Source: Plantibacter auratus
GTDB lineage: Bacteria; Actinomycetota; Actinomycetes; Actinomycetales; Microbacteriaceae
DNA: 64,000 nucleotides
Reading direction: 5' to 3'
NCBI RefSeq assembly: GCF_050587365.1
Contig: NZ_JBOBFV010000003.1
Span: 430,619 to 494,618, forward strand
Shown: in pieces, positions 18,022 to 25,549 of the stretch
How positions within the stretch are numbered: the first letter of the stretch is position 1
How the letters are laid out: each line of letters starts with the position of its first letter
Position numbers and translations under genes: made by a program
The notes under the pieces: model-generated
What the model was told of the DNA's origin: nothing
The model's input: the letters and a program-made list of their open reading frames with translations, nothing else
Databases searched by the model: none

Positions 18022-19887
18022 TCAGGACCGGAGGCGGTAGCGCAGGGCGGCGAGTTCCGCACGGAGGGCGGCCGGGACCCGGTTGCCGAAGGTGTCGAAG
18101 AAGGACTCGGTGAGGTCGCACTCGACGAGCCAGGACTCGTGATCGACGGCGAACAGGGCGTCGAGGTCGGTGTCCGGCACGTCGATGCCGTCGAGGTTCA
18201 GCTCGTCGAGGACGGGCAGCCGGCCGATCGCCGACTCCCGTGCATCGACCTCGTGCTCGAGCCGCCGCACGATCCACTCGACGACCCGCGAGTTCTCGCC
18301 GAAGCCAGGCCACAGGAAGGAGCCGTCGGCATCCTTCCGGAACCAGTTGACCTGGAAGATCCGCGGCGCCTTGCCGTGCTCGAGTGCACCGCCGACCCGC
18401 AACCAGTGACTCCAGTAGTCCGCCATGTTGTAGCCGCAGAACGGGAGCATCGCGAAGGGGTCGCGACGGAGCTCCCCGACCGTGCCCTCGGCGGCGGCAG
18501 TCTGCTCGGAGGAGATCGTCGCACCCATGAACACGCCGTGCTCCCAGCTGCTGGCCTCGACCACGAGCGGGACGTTCGTGGCACGACGCCCGCCGAAGAG
18601 GATCGCGTCGAGCGGGACACCGTCGGCCGCGTCCCAGTCGTCGGCGATCGACGGGCACTGCGCCGCCGCGACGGTGAACCGCGAGTTCGGGTGGGCCGCC
18701 GGGCGCCCCGACTCGGGCGTCCAGTCCTGCCCCTGCCAGTCGACGAGGTGGGCGGGCGGCTCGGGGGTCAGTCCCTCCCACCAGACGTCTCCGTCGTCGC
18801 GGAGCGCGACGTTGGTGAAGATCGTGTTGCCCCACAGGGTGTCGACGGCTGTCGCATTCGTGCCGGCGCCCGTGCCGGGTGCGACCCCGAAGAAGCCTGC
18901 TTCCGGGTTGATGGCGTACAGACGGCCGTCGTCGCCGGGCCGGATCCACGCGATGTCGTCGCCGAGGGTCTCGACCGTCCACCCGGGGATCGTCGGCCGC
19001 AGCATCGCGAGGTTGGTCTTGCCACAGGCAGAGGGGAACGCGGCGGCGATGTGGAACGCCCGGCCCTCTGGCGAGACGACCCGGACCAGCAGCATGTGCT
19101 CGGCCAACCAACCCTCGTCGCGTCCGATGACCGAGGCGATCCGCAGCGCGAAGCACTTCTTCGCGAGGAGTGCGTTACCGCCGTAGCCGGAACCGAACGA
19201 CCACACTTCGCGCGTCTCCGGGAACTGGACGATGTACTTGGTGTCGTTGCACGGCCAGACCACGTCGGCCTGCCCTGCTTCGAGCGGAGCGCCGACCGAG
19301 TGGACGGTCCGGACCCACGGCTGTCCGTCGGCGATGAGCTCGAGGACGCGGTCGCCCATCCGCGTCATGATGCCCATGCTGAGGACCGCGTAAGCCGAGT
19401 CGGTGATCTGGACGCCGAGCTGCGAGAGCGGCCCGCCGACCGCGCCCATCGAGAACGGTACGACGTACATCGTGCGACCGCGCATGCTGCCGGCGAAGAC
19501 CCCGTGCAATTCGTCGCGCATCACCGCGGGATCCCGCCAGTTGTTCGTCGGGCCGGCGTCCTCCTCCTGCTCGGAGCAGATGAAGGTGCGGTCTTCGACG
19601 CGCGCGACGTCGCGCGGATCGCTGCGGGCGAGGAAACTGTTCGGCCGCCACTCCGGGTTGAGCTTGATCAGCTTCCCCTCCTCGACGAGCTGGTGGGTGA
19701 GCCGGTGCGACTCGCTCGCGGAGCCGTCGACCCAGTGGATCGCGGACGGCTCCAGGAGGGCCGCCAGTTCGTCGACCCAGGCGTGCAGCTCGTCGAGGCC
19801 GGTCCGCTTCGGGCGCGGCACCGCTCGGAGCCCCACGCGGGCGGCGGGAGCGGGTGCGGTATCGGGAATCAGTGCTGCGATGGACAT
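18022..19887 (-). CDS. pckG: Phosphoenolpyruvate carboxykinase (GTP)
   Basis: Converts oxaloacetate and GTP to PEP, CO2 and GDP, the entry to gluconeogenesis. The 621 residues match the GTP-type enzyme. The nucleotide loop FPSACGKTNLAML contains the reactive cysteine, and TLGDDIAWIR carries the metal-binding kinase-2 aspartates. A GGAGGA site stands 6 nt before the ATG at 19887; the much longer open frame that continues upstream is non-coding. It is divergent from a RamB-like regulator, which in relatives controls acetate and propionate carbon use, so regulation by carbon source is plausible (inference). Confidence 0.97.
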   Translation of the reverse strand: MSIAALIPDTAPAPAARVGLRAVPRPKRTGLDELHAWVDELAALLEPSAIHWVDGSASESHRLTHQLVEEGKLIKLNPEWRPNSFLARSDPRDVARVEDRTFICSEQEEDAGPTNNWRDPAVMRDELHGVFAGSMRGRTMYVVPFSMGAVGGPLSQLGVQITDSAYAVLSMGIMTRMGDRVLELIADGQPWVRTVHSVGAPLEAGQADVVWPCNDTKYIVQFPETREVWSFGSGYGGNALLAKKCFALRIASVIGRDEGWLAEHMLLVRVVSPEGRAFHIAAAFPSACGKTNLAMLRPTIPGWTVETLGDDIAWIRPGDDGRLYAINPEAGFFGVAPGTGAGTNATAVDTLWGNTIFTNVALRDDGDVWWEGLTPEPPAHLVDWQGQDWTPESGRPAAHPNSRFTVAAAQCPSIADDWDAADGVPLDAILFGGRRATNVPLVVEASSWEHGVFMGATISSEQTAAAEGTVGELRRDPFAMLPFCGYNMADYWSHWLRVGGALEHGKAPRIFQVNWFRKDADGSFLWPGFGENSRVVEWIVRRLEHEVDARESAIGRLPVLDELNLDGIDVPDTDLDALFAVDHESWLVECDLTESFFDTFGNRVPAALRAELAALRYRLRS

Positions 19888-19998
19888 GCGTTCCTCCGGC
19901 GTTGGTGGGACGGTCAAGAAGTGGTCGTAGAGCCACCATGCGCCCGTTTCGGTCGATCTTGATGGCCTTTCACCTTTCAACAATCGCGGTTCTTTCGA

Positions 19999-20004
19999 TA
20001 CGGT
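19999..20004 (+). promoter_or_regulatory. Leaderless -10 box of the RamB-like gene
   Basis: TACGGT ends 6 bp before the ATG at 20011. CCTTTCACC and GGTGAAGG flank the region as an imperfect inverted pair, a possible operator in the 123-bp gap shared with pckG. Confidence 0.5.
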
Positions 20005-20010
20005 GAAGGA

Positions 20011-21468
20011 ATGACGCCGACTCTCGCATCGACCGCCGCTGTCGAACTCCTCACGCTCGGCCACCGGATCCGGCACTTCCGGACCCGGCGAGGCCTCACC
20101 CTCGACGACCTCGGTGAACGGGTCGGCCTGGCGGCGAGCCAGCTCTCCCTCATCGAGAACGGGAAGCGCGAGCCGAAGCTGTCGGTGCTGCAGGAGCTGA
20201 CGACCGCGCTCGGCGTCGACCTGACCGACCTCCTGTCGAAGGAGGCACCCAACCCCCGCGCGGCGCTGGAGATCGAGCTGGACCGCCTCCAGCGCAGTGC
20301 CCTCTACGGAGAGTTGACCCTGCCGATCGTCAAGCCGTCGAAGGGCATCCCCGACGAGGCCCTCCGCGCACTCGTGGGCCTGCACCGCGAACTGCAGCGG
20401 CACGCGAGCGAGGCGATCGCGACCCCGGAGGAGGCGCGGCGTGCCAACACCGAGTTGCGGGAGTGGATGCGGGAGCGTGACAACCACCTGCCCGAGATCG
20501 AGGAACTCGCGGAGTCGCGCGTGCTGCGTGCCGGACACAGCACCGGCGCACTCACCCACCGCACGGTGAGCATCATGGCGGAACAGCTCGGCTTCGACCT
20601 CATCTATGTCAACGACCTGCCGCACTCCGCGCGCAGCGTCACCGATCTCGAGAACGGGCGCATCTACCTGCCACCGGCGTCGATCCCCGGCGGGCACGGC
20701 CTGCGGTCCATGGCCCTGCAGGCGATGGCGCACCGCCTGCTCGGGCACCAGCGTCCGACGAGCTACGCCGAGTTCCTCCGGCAACGGCTCGAGATCAACT
20801 ACTTCGCTGCGGCGGCGCTCATGCCGCAGACGGCCGCGGTGTCGTTCCTGCAGCAGGCCAAGCGCGATCGCAACCTGGCCGTCGAGGACTTCCGCGACGC
20901 CTTCGGGGTCACCCATGAGGCCGCGGCGCTGCGCCTGACCAACCTGGCGACCGCCCGGCTCGACATGCGCCTGCACTTCCTGCGGGTCTCCGAGGACGGG
21001 GCGATCTCGAAGGCCTATGAGAACGATGCGCTGCCGCTGCCCGTCGACGTGACGGGCGCGGTGGAGGGCCAGATCGTGTGCCGGAAGTGGAGCGCGCGGA
21101 ACGCCTTCGCGCGGACGAACCGCACCACGGAGCTCTACCAGTACACCGACACCCCGGCCGGTACCTTCTGGTGCGCGACGCAGACCGGCACGACCGAGGC
21201 CGGGGAGTTCTCGATCTCGGTCGGCGTGCCCTGGGGCGAGGCGAAGTGGTTCCGCGGACGGGAGACCACGACGCGTGCGGTCTCCACCTGCCCGGACCCG
21301 ACCTGCTGCCGTCGACCGCCGTCGGACCTCGCCGACAAGTGGCGGGAGCAGGCCTGGCCGAGCGCCCGCTTGCACACCCACATCCTCTCCCCGCTGCCGA
21401 GCGGCACCTTCCCCGGCGTCGACGACTCCGAGGTCTACGACTTCCTCGAGCGTCACGCGGCGGGCTGA
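20011..21468 (+). CDS. RamB-like XRE regulator (short-chain fatty acyl / acetate metabolism type)
   Basis: A 485-residue cytoplasmic regulator. An XRE-type helix-turn-helix spans about residues 15-72 (GLTLDDLGERVGLAASQLSLIENGKREPKLSVLQEL). An ImmA/IrrE-like domain follows with RSMALQAMAHRLLGHQ, which lacks the full HExxH zinc motif, and then a C-terminal domain with a Cys cluster, CPDPTCCRRPP, typical of RamB proteins. In Corynebacterium, RamB represses genes of acetate and glyoxylate metabolism (established for that organism). Its place next to pckG fits a switch between glycolytic and gluconeogenic carbon. The last 16 bp overlap the convergent DUF4192 gene. Confidence 0.85.
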   Translation: MTPTLASTAAVELLTLGHRIRHFRTRRGLTLDDLGERVGLAASQLSLIENGKREPKLSVLQELTTALGVDLTDLLSKEAPNPRAALEIELDRLQRSALYGELTLPIVKPSKGIPDEALRALVGLHRELQRHASEAIATPEEARRANTELREWMRERDNHLPEIEELAESRVLRAGHSTGALTHRTVSIMAEQLGFDLIYVNDLPHSARSVTDLENGRIYLPPASIPGGHGLRSMALQAMAHRLLGHQRPTSYAEFLRQRLEINYFAAAALMPQTAAVSFLQQAKRDRNLAVEDFRDAFGVTHEAAALRLTNLATARLDMRLHFLRVSEDGAISKAYENDALPLPVDVTGAVEGQIVCRKWSARNAFARTNRTTELYQYTDTPAGTFWCATQTGTTEAGEFSISVGVPWGEAKWFRGRETTTRAVSTCPDPTCCRRPPSDLADKWREQAWPSARLHTHILSPLPSGTFPGVDDSEVYDFLERHAAG

Positions 21469-22640
21469 TCGCTGGGGGCGGCGACGCCGTCGTGTGTTCC
21501 CGGGGTGCTGCAGAACGCCCAGGCCGGGAGGTGCCCCTGGCGGATCAGCGAACCGACGGTCGCCGCCAGCGGGTGGTCCAGCTCCTCGTCGATCAGCTCG
21601 GTGAGGAAGGCGGCCGCGCGCGTGCTCTGACCGAGCGCCCACGACAGCCAGGCGAGCATGGCGAGCGGCGCGACGCGTGCCGGCTCCGACGCTCGCGCCG
21701 CGACACCGAGGAGCAGGCTGCTCGCCGCACGGATGCGCTGGACGTCGGGATGCGGTCCGTCGCCGACCAGCAGGTGGGCGACCCGGTGGAACACCTCCGG
21801 GTCGTCCGTCCCGACCGGCAGATGCCCGTACGCGCGTTCGGCGTCGTCGAGTTCCTCGCCCAGCTCGCGCCCGAACGCCCACTGCATGAGTGCGAGATCG
21901 CTCGCCCACGGGCGTGACAGGCTCAGCAACAGGAAGGCCACTTCCCGAGCGGTCATCGCATCGACGCCGCGGGCGAGCGCGTCCTCGAAGACCGCAGGAA
22001 GGCCGTCGAGTCGTTCCACGGCGTCTCCGACGTCGATCCGCCAGGTCGTGCGCGCGTGATCGGCGGCCGCGTCGAGCATGGAGGCCAGTCGAGCGCAGAG
22101 CACCCGGTACTCGAGGTCGACGGCTGCGAACGTCGCCACGTCCACCCGCGGGACCTCGGTCGTGACGAGCTCCCACGGGAGCGGTGGGACCGGCGGGACC
22201 GCCGCCGAGGCCACGATCCCCGGCGAGCGCCCTCCGGCGGGGAGTCCAGGGTCGAGGTAGGAGCCCCAGCCGTCAGCGGCCGAGCAGAGCGCGTCTTTGA
22301 CCGTGAACCCCTGTGCGCTCGCCAGCTCGAGGACCGCGTCGGCGATGGTCCTGCCCGGCGGCTCCGCCCCTGCTCCGAACGCGTCGTCCGTGTAGACCAC
22401 GGGCACGATGGCGTCGACACCCGGGGCCCGGCAGGCGAATCCGAGGGCGCGCTCCGCGGCGGCGTCCGCCACCTGCCGGTCGACGTCCGTTCCGGCCGGC
22501 AGGTGCACCTGGAGTGCGCCGCGGCTGTGACGGCCCGCGAACAGGACGACGACGAGACTCGATCTCGGAGTGCTTCCGACGAGTCCGGGGATGAGGGCGA
22601 GGAGGTCTTCGGCCGCATTGGCCTGCACGATGTGGGTCAT
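21453..22640 (-). CDS. DUF4192 family protein
   Basis: A 395-residue protein recognised as DUF4192, a family found almost only in actinobacteria and without assigned function. The N-terminus IVQANAAEDLLALIPGLVGSTPRSSLVVVLF is characteristic. The C-terminal third is rich in helices and Ala and resembles helical-repeat packing. No signal peptide or membrane segment is seen, so it is likely cytoplasmic. The ATG at 22640 begins the family-like sequence; the ribosome-binding site is weak. Its 3' end overlaps the RamB-like gene tail to tail by 16 bp, so the two transcripts may interfere. Confidence 0.8.
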   Translation of the reverse strand: MTHIVQANAAEDLLALIPGLVGSTPRSSLVVVLFAGRHSRGALQVHLPAGTDVDRQVADAAAERALGFACRAPGVDAIVPVVYTDDAFGAGAEPPGRTIADAVLELASAQGFTVKDALCSAADGWGSYLDPGLPAGGRSPGIVASAAVPPVPPLPWELVTTEVPRVDVATFAAVDLEYRVLCARLASMLDAAADHARTTWRIDVGDAVERLDGLPAVFEDALARGVDAMTAREVAFLLLSLSRPWASDLALMQWAFGRELGEELDDAERAYGHLPVGTDDPEVFHRVAHLLVGDGPHPDVQRIRAASSLLLGVAARASEPARVAPLAMLAWLSWALGQSTRAAAFLTELIDEELDHPLAATVGSLIRQGHLPAWAFCSTPGTHDGVAAPSDQPAA

Positions 22641-22742
22641 GGAGCAAGCCTCGATCGAACCCGGGTCCGACTGCCCGGCAGGCGTCACGCATGTGGAGCG
22701 GATGCTGTCGCGGCCGCACTGTGCAGCGCGGTCACCGCGGAG

Positions 22743-22748
22743 TAGAGT
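22743..22748 (+). promoter_or_regulatory. Candidate -10 box of the ThDP enzyme gene
   Basis: TAGAGT in the 222-bp divergent gap between the DUF4192 gene and the ThDP enzyme. The rest of this gap shows no gene and no clear operator. Confidence 0.35.
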
Positions 22749-22862
22749 GTGCTCGTCAGACTCCGCAACACGGGGTCGTTGCTCGAAAAAAGGGCGATAG
22801 CGCGGCCAGCACCGGCGAGACACACACGGAATCCCATCCGTCCACGTTCTCGAAGGTCTCCC

Positions 22863-24587
22863 ATGTCCGAACACGCTTCGTCGACCGTTCTCACGTCGAT
22901 CCGCTCCTCCACCGTCTCCGCCCGGGTGGCACAGGCACTCAGCCGCCATGTCTCCGAGGTGTTCGGCGTCATGGGCAACGGCAACGCGCACCTTCTCGAC
23001 GCCCTCGCCTCGACCACGACCCGCTTCACCGCCATGCGGCACGAGGCCGGCGGTGTCGCCGCAGCCGACGCCTACGCCCGCGCGGGCGGCGGTCTCGCTG
23101 CCGCGACCGCGACCTACGGAGCCGGATTCACCAACACCCTGACACCCCTCGCGGAGGCGGTGATGGCCCAGATCCCGTTGGTCCTCGTCGTCGGTGACGC
23201 CCCGACCACCGGTGCCCGCCCCTGGGACGTCGACCAGTTCCAGATCGCCGCCGGGCTCGGTGCCCCCACCTTCACCGTCGGTCGTGACGACGCCACCGCG
23301 ACCACGCTGCGGGCCATCGAGCACGCCGTCCACCGCCGGACCGCGGTCGTGCTCGCGATCCCCTACGACCTCGCTGCCGTGGCGTCCGACGAGCCGCTGC
23401 GGGCGGACGGGACACCACACCACCCGGCGCTCGTCCGGCCGTCCCGCGTGGAGCCCGTCGCACGGCGCCTGGACACCGCCGCCGCCGCCCTGCGCAGCGC
23501 ACACCGTCCGCTCATCCTGGCCGGGCGTGGAGCCTGGCTGGCCGACGCCGGACCCGTCCTCGGCGAGCTCGCCGAGCGGCTCGACGCCCACACCGCCACC
23601 ACGGCGCTCGGACGCGGGCTCTTCGGTTCCAGCCCCCGTGATCTCGGGGTGGCCGGCGGCTTCGCGACGGAGCACGCCGCGACACGCATCGCCGAAGCGG
23701 ACGTCGTGCTCGTCGTCGGCGCCGGCCTCAACCAGTTCACGATGCGGTTCGGCGAGGCCTTCTCCGCCGATGCGCACGTCATCCAGGTCGACCTCGCCGA
23801 CGCCCCGACGAACGCCAGGGTCGACGAGCTCATCCACGGTGACGCGGCCCTCGCAGCCGCAGGTCTCCTGGAACGGCTCTCCGACGGCGCGGGGTCCGGA
23901 TGGGTCGCGTCGGCCGGCCGAGCCCGCCCAGCACCGCACCTCGACCGCGACCTGGGTGACGGTTCGACCGGCGACGGGCTGTGCGCGGACGGGCGCCTCG
24001 ATCCACGAAGCCTCGCGCACCGACTGGACGAGCTGCTCCCGGCCGACCGCACGGTCGTGCAGGACGGCGGCCACTTCATCGGCTGGGCGCCGATGTACCT
24101 CGACATCCCCTCCCCCGACCGCCTTGTCATGGTCGGGACGGCCTACCAGTCGATCGGACTCGGGTTCCCGAGCGCTGTCGGTGCCGCGGCGGCCGGGCAC
24201 ACGGGCACCACCGTCCTCTGCACCGGCGACGGCGGCGGCCTCATGGCGCTCCCCGACCTCGACACCGTCATCCGCACGGTGCCGAGCGGCGTGATCGTGG
24301 TCTTCAACGACGCGGCCTACGGAGCCGAGGTCCACCAGTACGGCTCGCGTGGACTCGACCAGACCCCGATGCTCATCGACGAGGTCGACTTCGCCGCCCT
24401 CGCGCGGGCCTTGGGGGGCCAGGGCGTGACGATCGACACGCTCGCGGACCTCGACGGACTCACCGACTGGGTCCACGCCGGAGCGCAGGGCGTCCTCCTG
24501 CTCGACTGCCGCATCTCCACGAGCGTCGTCGCCCCGTACCTCTCCGAGATGATGCAGCAGGGACCACGACCGGTCGCCGTCGACTGA
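22863..24587 (+). CDS. Thiamine diphosphate-dependent enzyme, acetolactate synthase-like
   Basis: A 574-residue three-domain ThDP enzyme. The N-terminal PYR domain carries the catalytic Glu in MRHEAGGVAAADAYAR (Glu61); a central domain follows (about 200-330); the C-terminal PP domain holds the cofactor motif, beginning GDGGGLMALPDLDTVIR and ending VVFNDAAYG. This layout is shared by acetolactate synthase large subunits, benzoylformate decarboxylases and related lyases. No small regulatory subunit and no branched-chain amino acid gene is adjacent, so a catabolic or decarboxylating role is more likely than valine synthesis (inference). The ATG at 22863 has a GAAGG site 7 nt upstream; an open frame back to 22749 adds a basic, unconserved N-terminus. 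Confidence 0.85.
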   Translation: MSEHASSTVLTSIRSSTVSARVAQALSRHVSEVFGVMGNGNAHLLDALASTTTRFTAMRHEAGGVAAADAYARAGGGLAAATATYGAGFTNTLTPLAEAVMAQIPLVLVVGDAPTTGARPWDVDQFQIAAGLGAPTFTVGRDDATATTLRAIEHAVHRRTAVVLAIPYDLAAVASDEPLRADGTPHHPALVRPSRVEPVARRLDTAAAALRSAHRPLILAGRGAWLADAGPVLGELAERLDAHTATTALGRGLFGSSPRDLGVAGGFATEHAATRIAEADVVLVVGAGLNQFTMRFGEAFSADAHVIQVDLADAPTNARVDELIHGDAALAAAGLLERLSDGAGSGWVASAGRARPAPHLDRDLGDGSTGDGLCADGRLDPRSLAHRLDELLPADRTVVQDGGHFIGWAPMYLDIPSPDRLVMVGTAYQSIGLGFPSAVGAAAAGHTGTTVLCTGDGGGLMALPDLDTVIRTVPSGVIVVFNDAAYGAEVHQYGSRGLDQTPMLIDEVDFAALARALGGQGVTIDTLADLDGLTDWVHAGAQGVLLLDCRISTSVVAPYLSEMMQQGPRPVAVD

Positions 24588-24609
24588 GCCTGCGCGGAGC
24601 CACCGCGGG

Positions 24610-24615
24610 TATCGT
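24610..24615 (+). promoter_or_regulatory. Leaderless -10 box of the alpha/beta hydrolase
   Basis: TATCGT ends 6 bp before the GTG at 24622, supporting that start over the ATG at 24661. Confidence 0.5.
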
Positions 24616-24621
24616 TGACGG

Positions 24622-25416
24622 GTGCTTCCTCAGCCTGCCCCGACCGCACCCACCTACGTCATGTCGACGGACGGTATCCGGGTAGCGACGTACCTCCACG
24701 AACCGGCTCCGGGCACAGGCGACCTCGGCACGATCATCGCAGTGCACGGCTTCGCCTCGAGCGCCGGACTCAACTGGGACCTCGCCGGGTGGACACGCAC
24801 GCTCACGCGCGCCGGGTACCGCCTGCTGACCCTCGACCAACGCGGTCACGGAGCCTCGGACAAACCGACGGATCCGGCCGCATACCGCCTCGACATCCTC
24901 GTCGACGACGTCCTGTCCGTCCTCGACGGCTACGGCGTCGACGAGCCGCACTACCTCGGGTACTCGCTGGGCTCCCGGGTGGGTTGGCGGTTGGGCGTCC
25001 GGCACCCCGACCGCGTGCGCTCGCTCAGCCTCGGCGGTCTCCCCGAGGGCGACTCGCTCCGCGACTTCGACCTGGAGGCGGCCCGTCACCATGTGAGGAC
25101 CGGGACGACGATCGCCCACGCCCTCACCGACACGTACGTGACGATGGCCGAGGGCGTCCCGGGCAACGACGTGGAGGCGCTCATCGCCCTGGTGGACGGC
25201 CTCCGCGGAGGACCGCAGCCGAGCACGGCCGAGGTGCCGCCACTGCCCATGTTGCTCGTGACCGGAGACGACGACGCGGTCGCCGCCGGGAGTCGGCGGC
25301 TCGCCGAAGCCGCCGGTTCCCGCTACGTGGGGCTGCCCGGCCGCGAACACTTCAACGCGGTCTCGTCGCGGGCGTTCAAGGACGCCGTGCTGGCGTTCCT
25401 CGCTGAGCAGGGGTAA
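24622..25416 (+). CDS. Alpha/beta hydrolase
   Basis: A 264-residue soluble hydrolase. The oxyanion segment IIAVHGFASS, the nucleophile elbow GYSLGSR, the acid in TGDDDAV and the histidine in GREHFNAV make a complete Ser-Asp-His set in the usual order. A LDQRGHGASDKP segment is typical of the haloperoxidase/esterase branch. The substrate is unknown. The GTG at 24622 is chosen because a TATCGT box ends 6 bp before it; the ATG at 24661 is the alternative and would remove 13 residues. Confidence 0.85.
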   Translation: MLPQPAPTAPTYVMSTDGIRVATYLHEPAPGTGDLGTIIAVHGFASSAGLNWDLAGWTRTLTRAGYRLLTLDQRGHGASDKPTDPAAYRLDILVDDVLSVLDGYGVDEPHYLGYSLGSRVGWRLGVRHPDRVRSLSLGGLPEGDSLRDFDLEAARHHVRTGTTIAHALTDTYVTMAEGVPGNDVEALIALVDGLRGGPQPSTAEVPPLPMLLVTGDDDAVAAGSRRLAEAAGSRYVGLPGREHFNAVSSRAFKDAVLAFLAEQG

Positions 25417-25460
25417 CTGTCCTGGGTCAGGGGACTCGCTGCAGAGGACCTGTCCGGGGC

Positions 25461-25527
25461 ACTTCGACAAGCTCAGTGACCGGAAGGGGCGCTCAGTGAC
25501 CGGAAGGTGAGCTCAGTGGCCGGAGGC
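25461..25527. repeat. Tandem 20-bp repeats between convergent genes
   Basis: Three copies with unit GCTCAGTGACCGGAAGG start at 25471, 25491 and 25511, the last one degenerate. The first is preceded by CTTCGACAA, so it looks like a derivative of the TTCGACAAGCTCAGGGA repeat common at 54-64 kb. The array lies between the alpha/beta hydrolase and the MMPL gene. Confidence 0.75.
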
Positions 25528-25549
25528 GGTTCCCCCGCGTCCGCCTCGG

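Noticed and set aside
20700..20790. Active metalloprotease site in the RamB-like protein
   Set aside because: The region corresponding to HExxH reads MAHRLLGHQ, lacking the catalytic Glu, so a sensor role is more likely than proteolysis.
19888..22176. Minus-strand frame extending pckG to 1384 codons
   Set aside because: The extension runs antisense to the RamB-like gene and has no family similarity; pckG has a clear start and GGAGGA site at 19887.
22749..22862. GTG start at 22749 for the ThDP enzyme
   Set aside because: It begins with no gap after the TAGAGT box and gives a basic, unconserved 38-residue extension; ATG 22863 has a spaced GAAGG.
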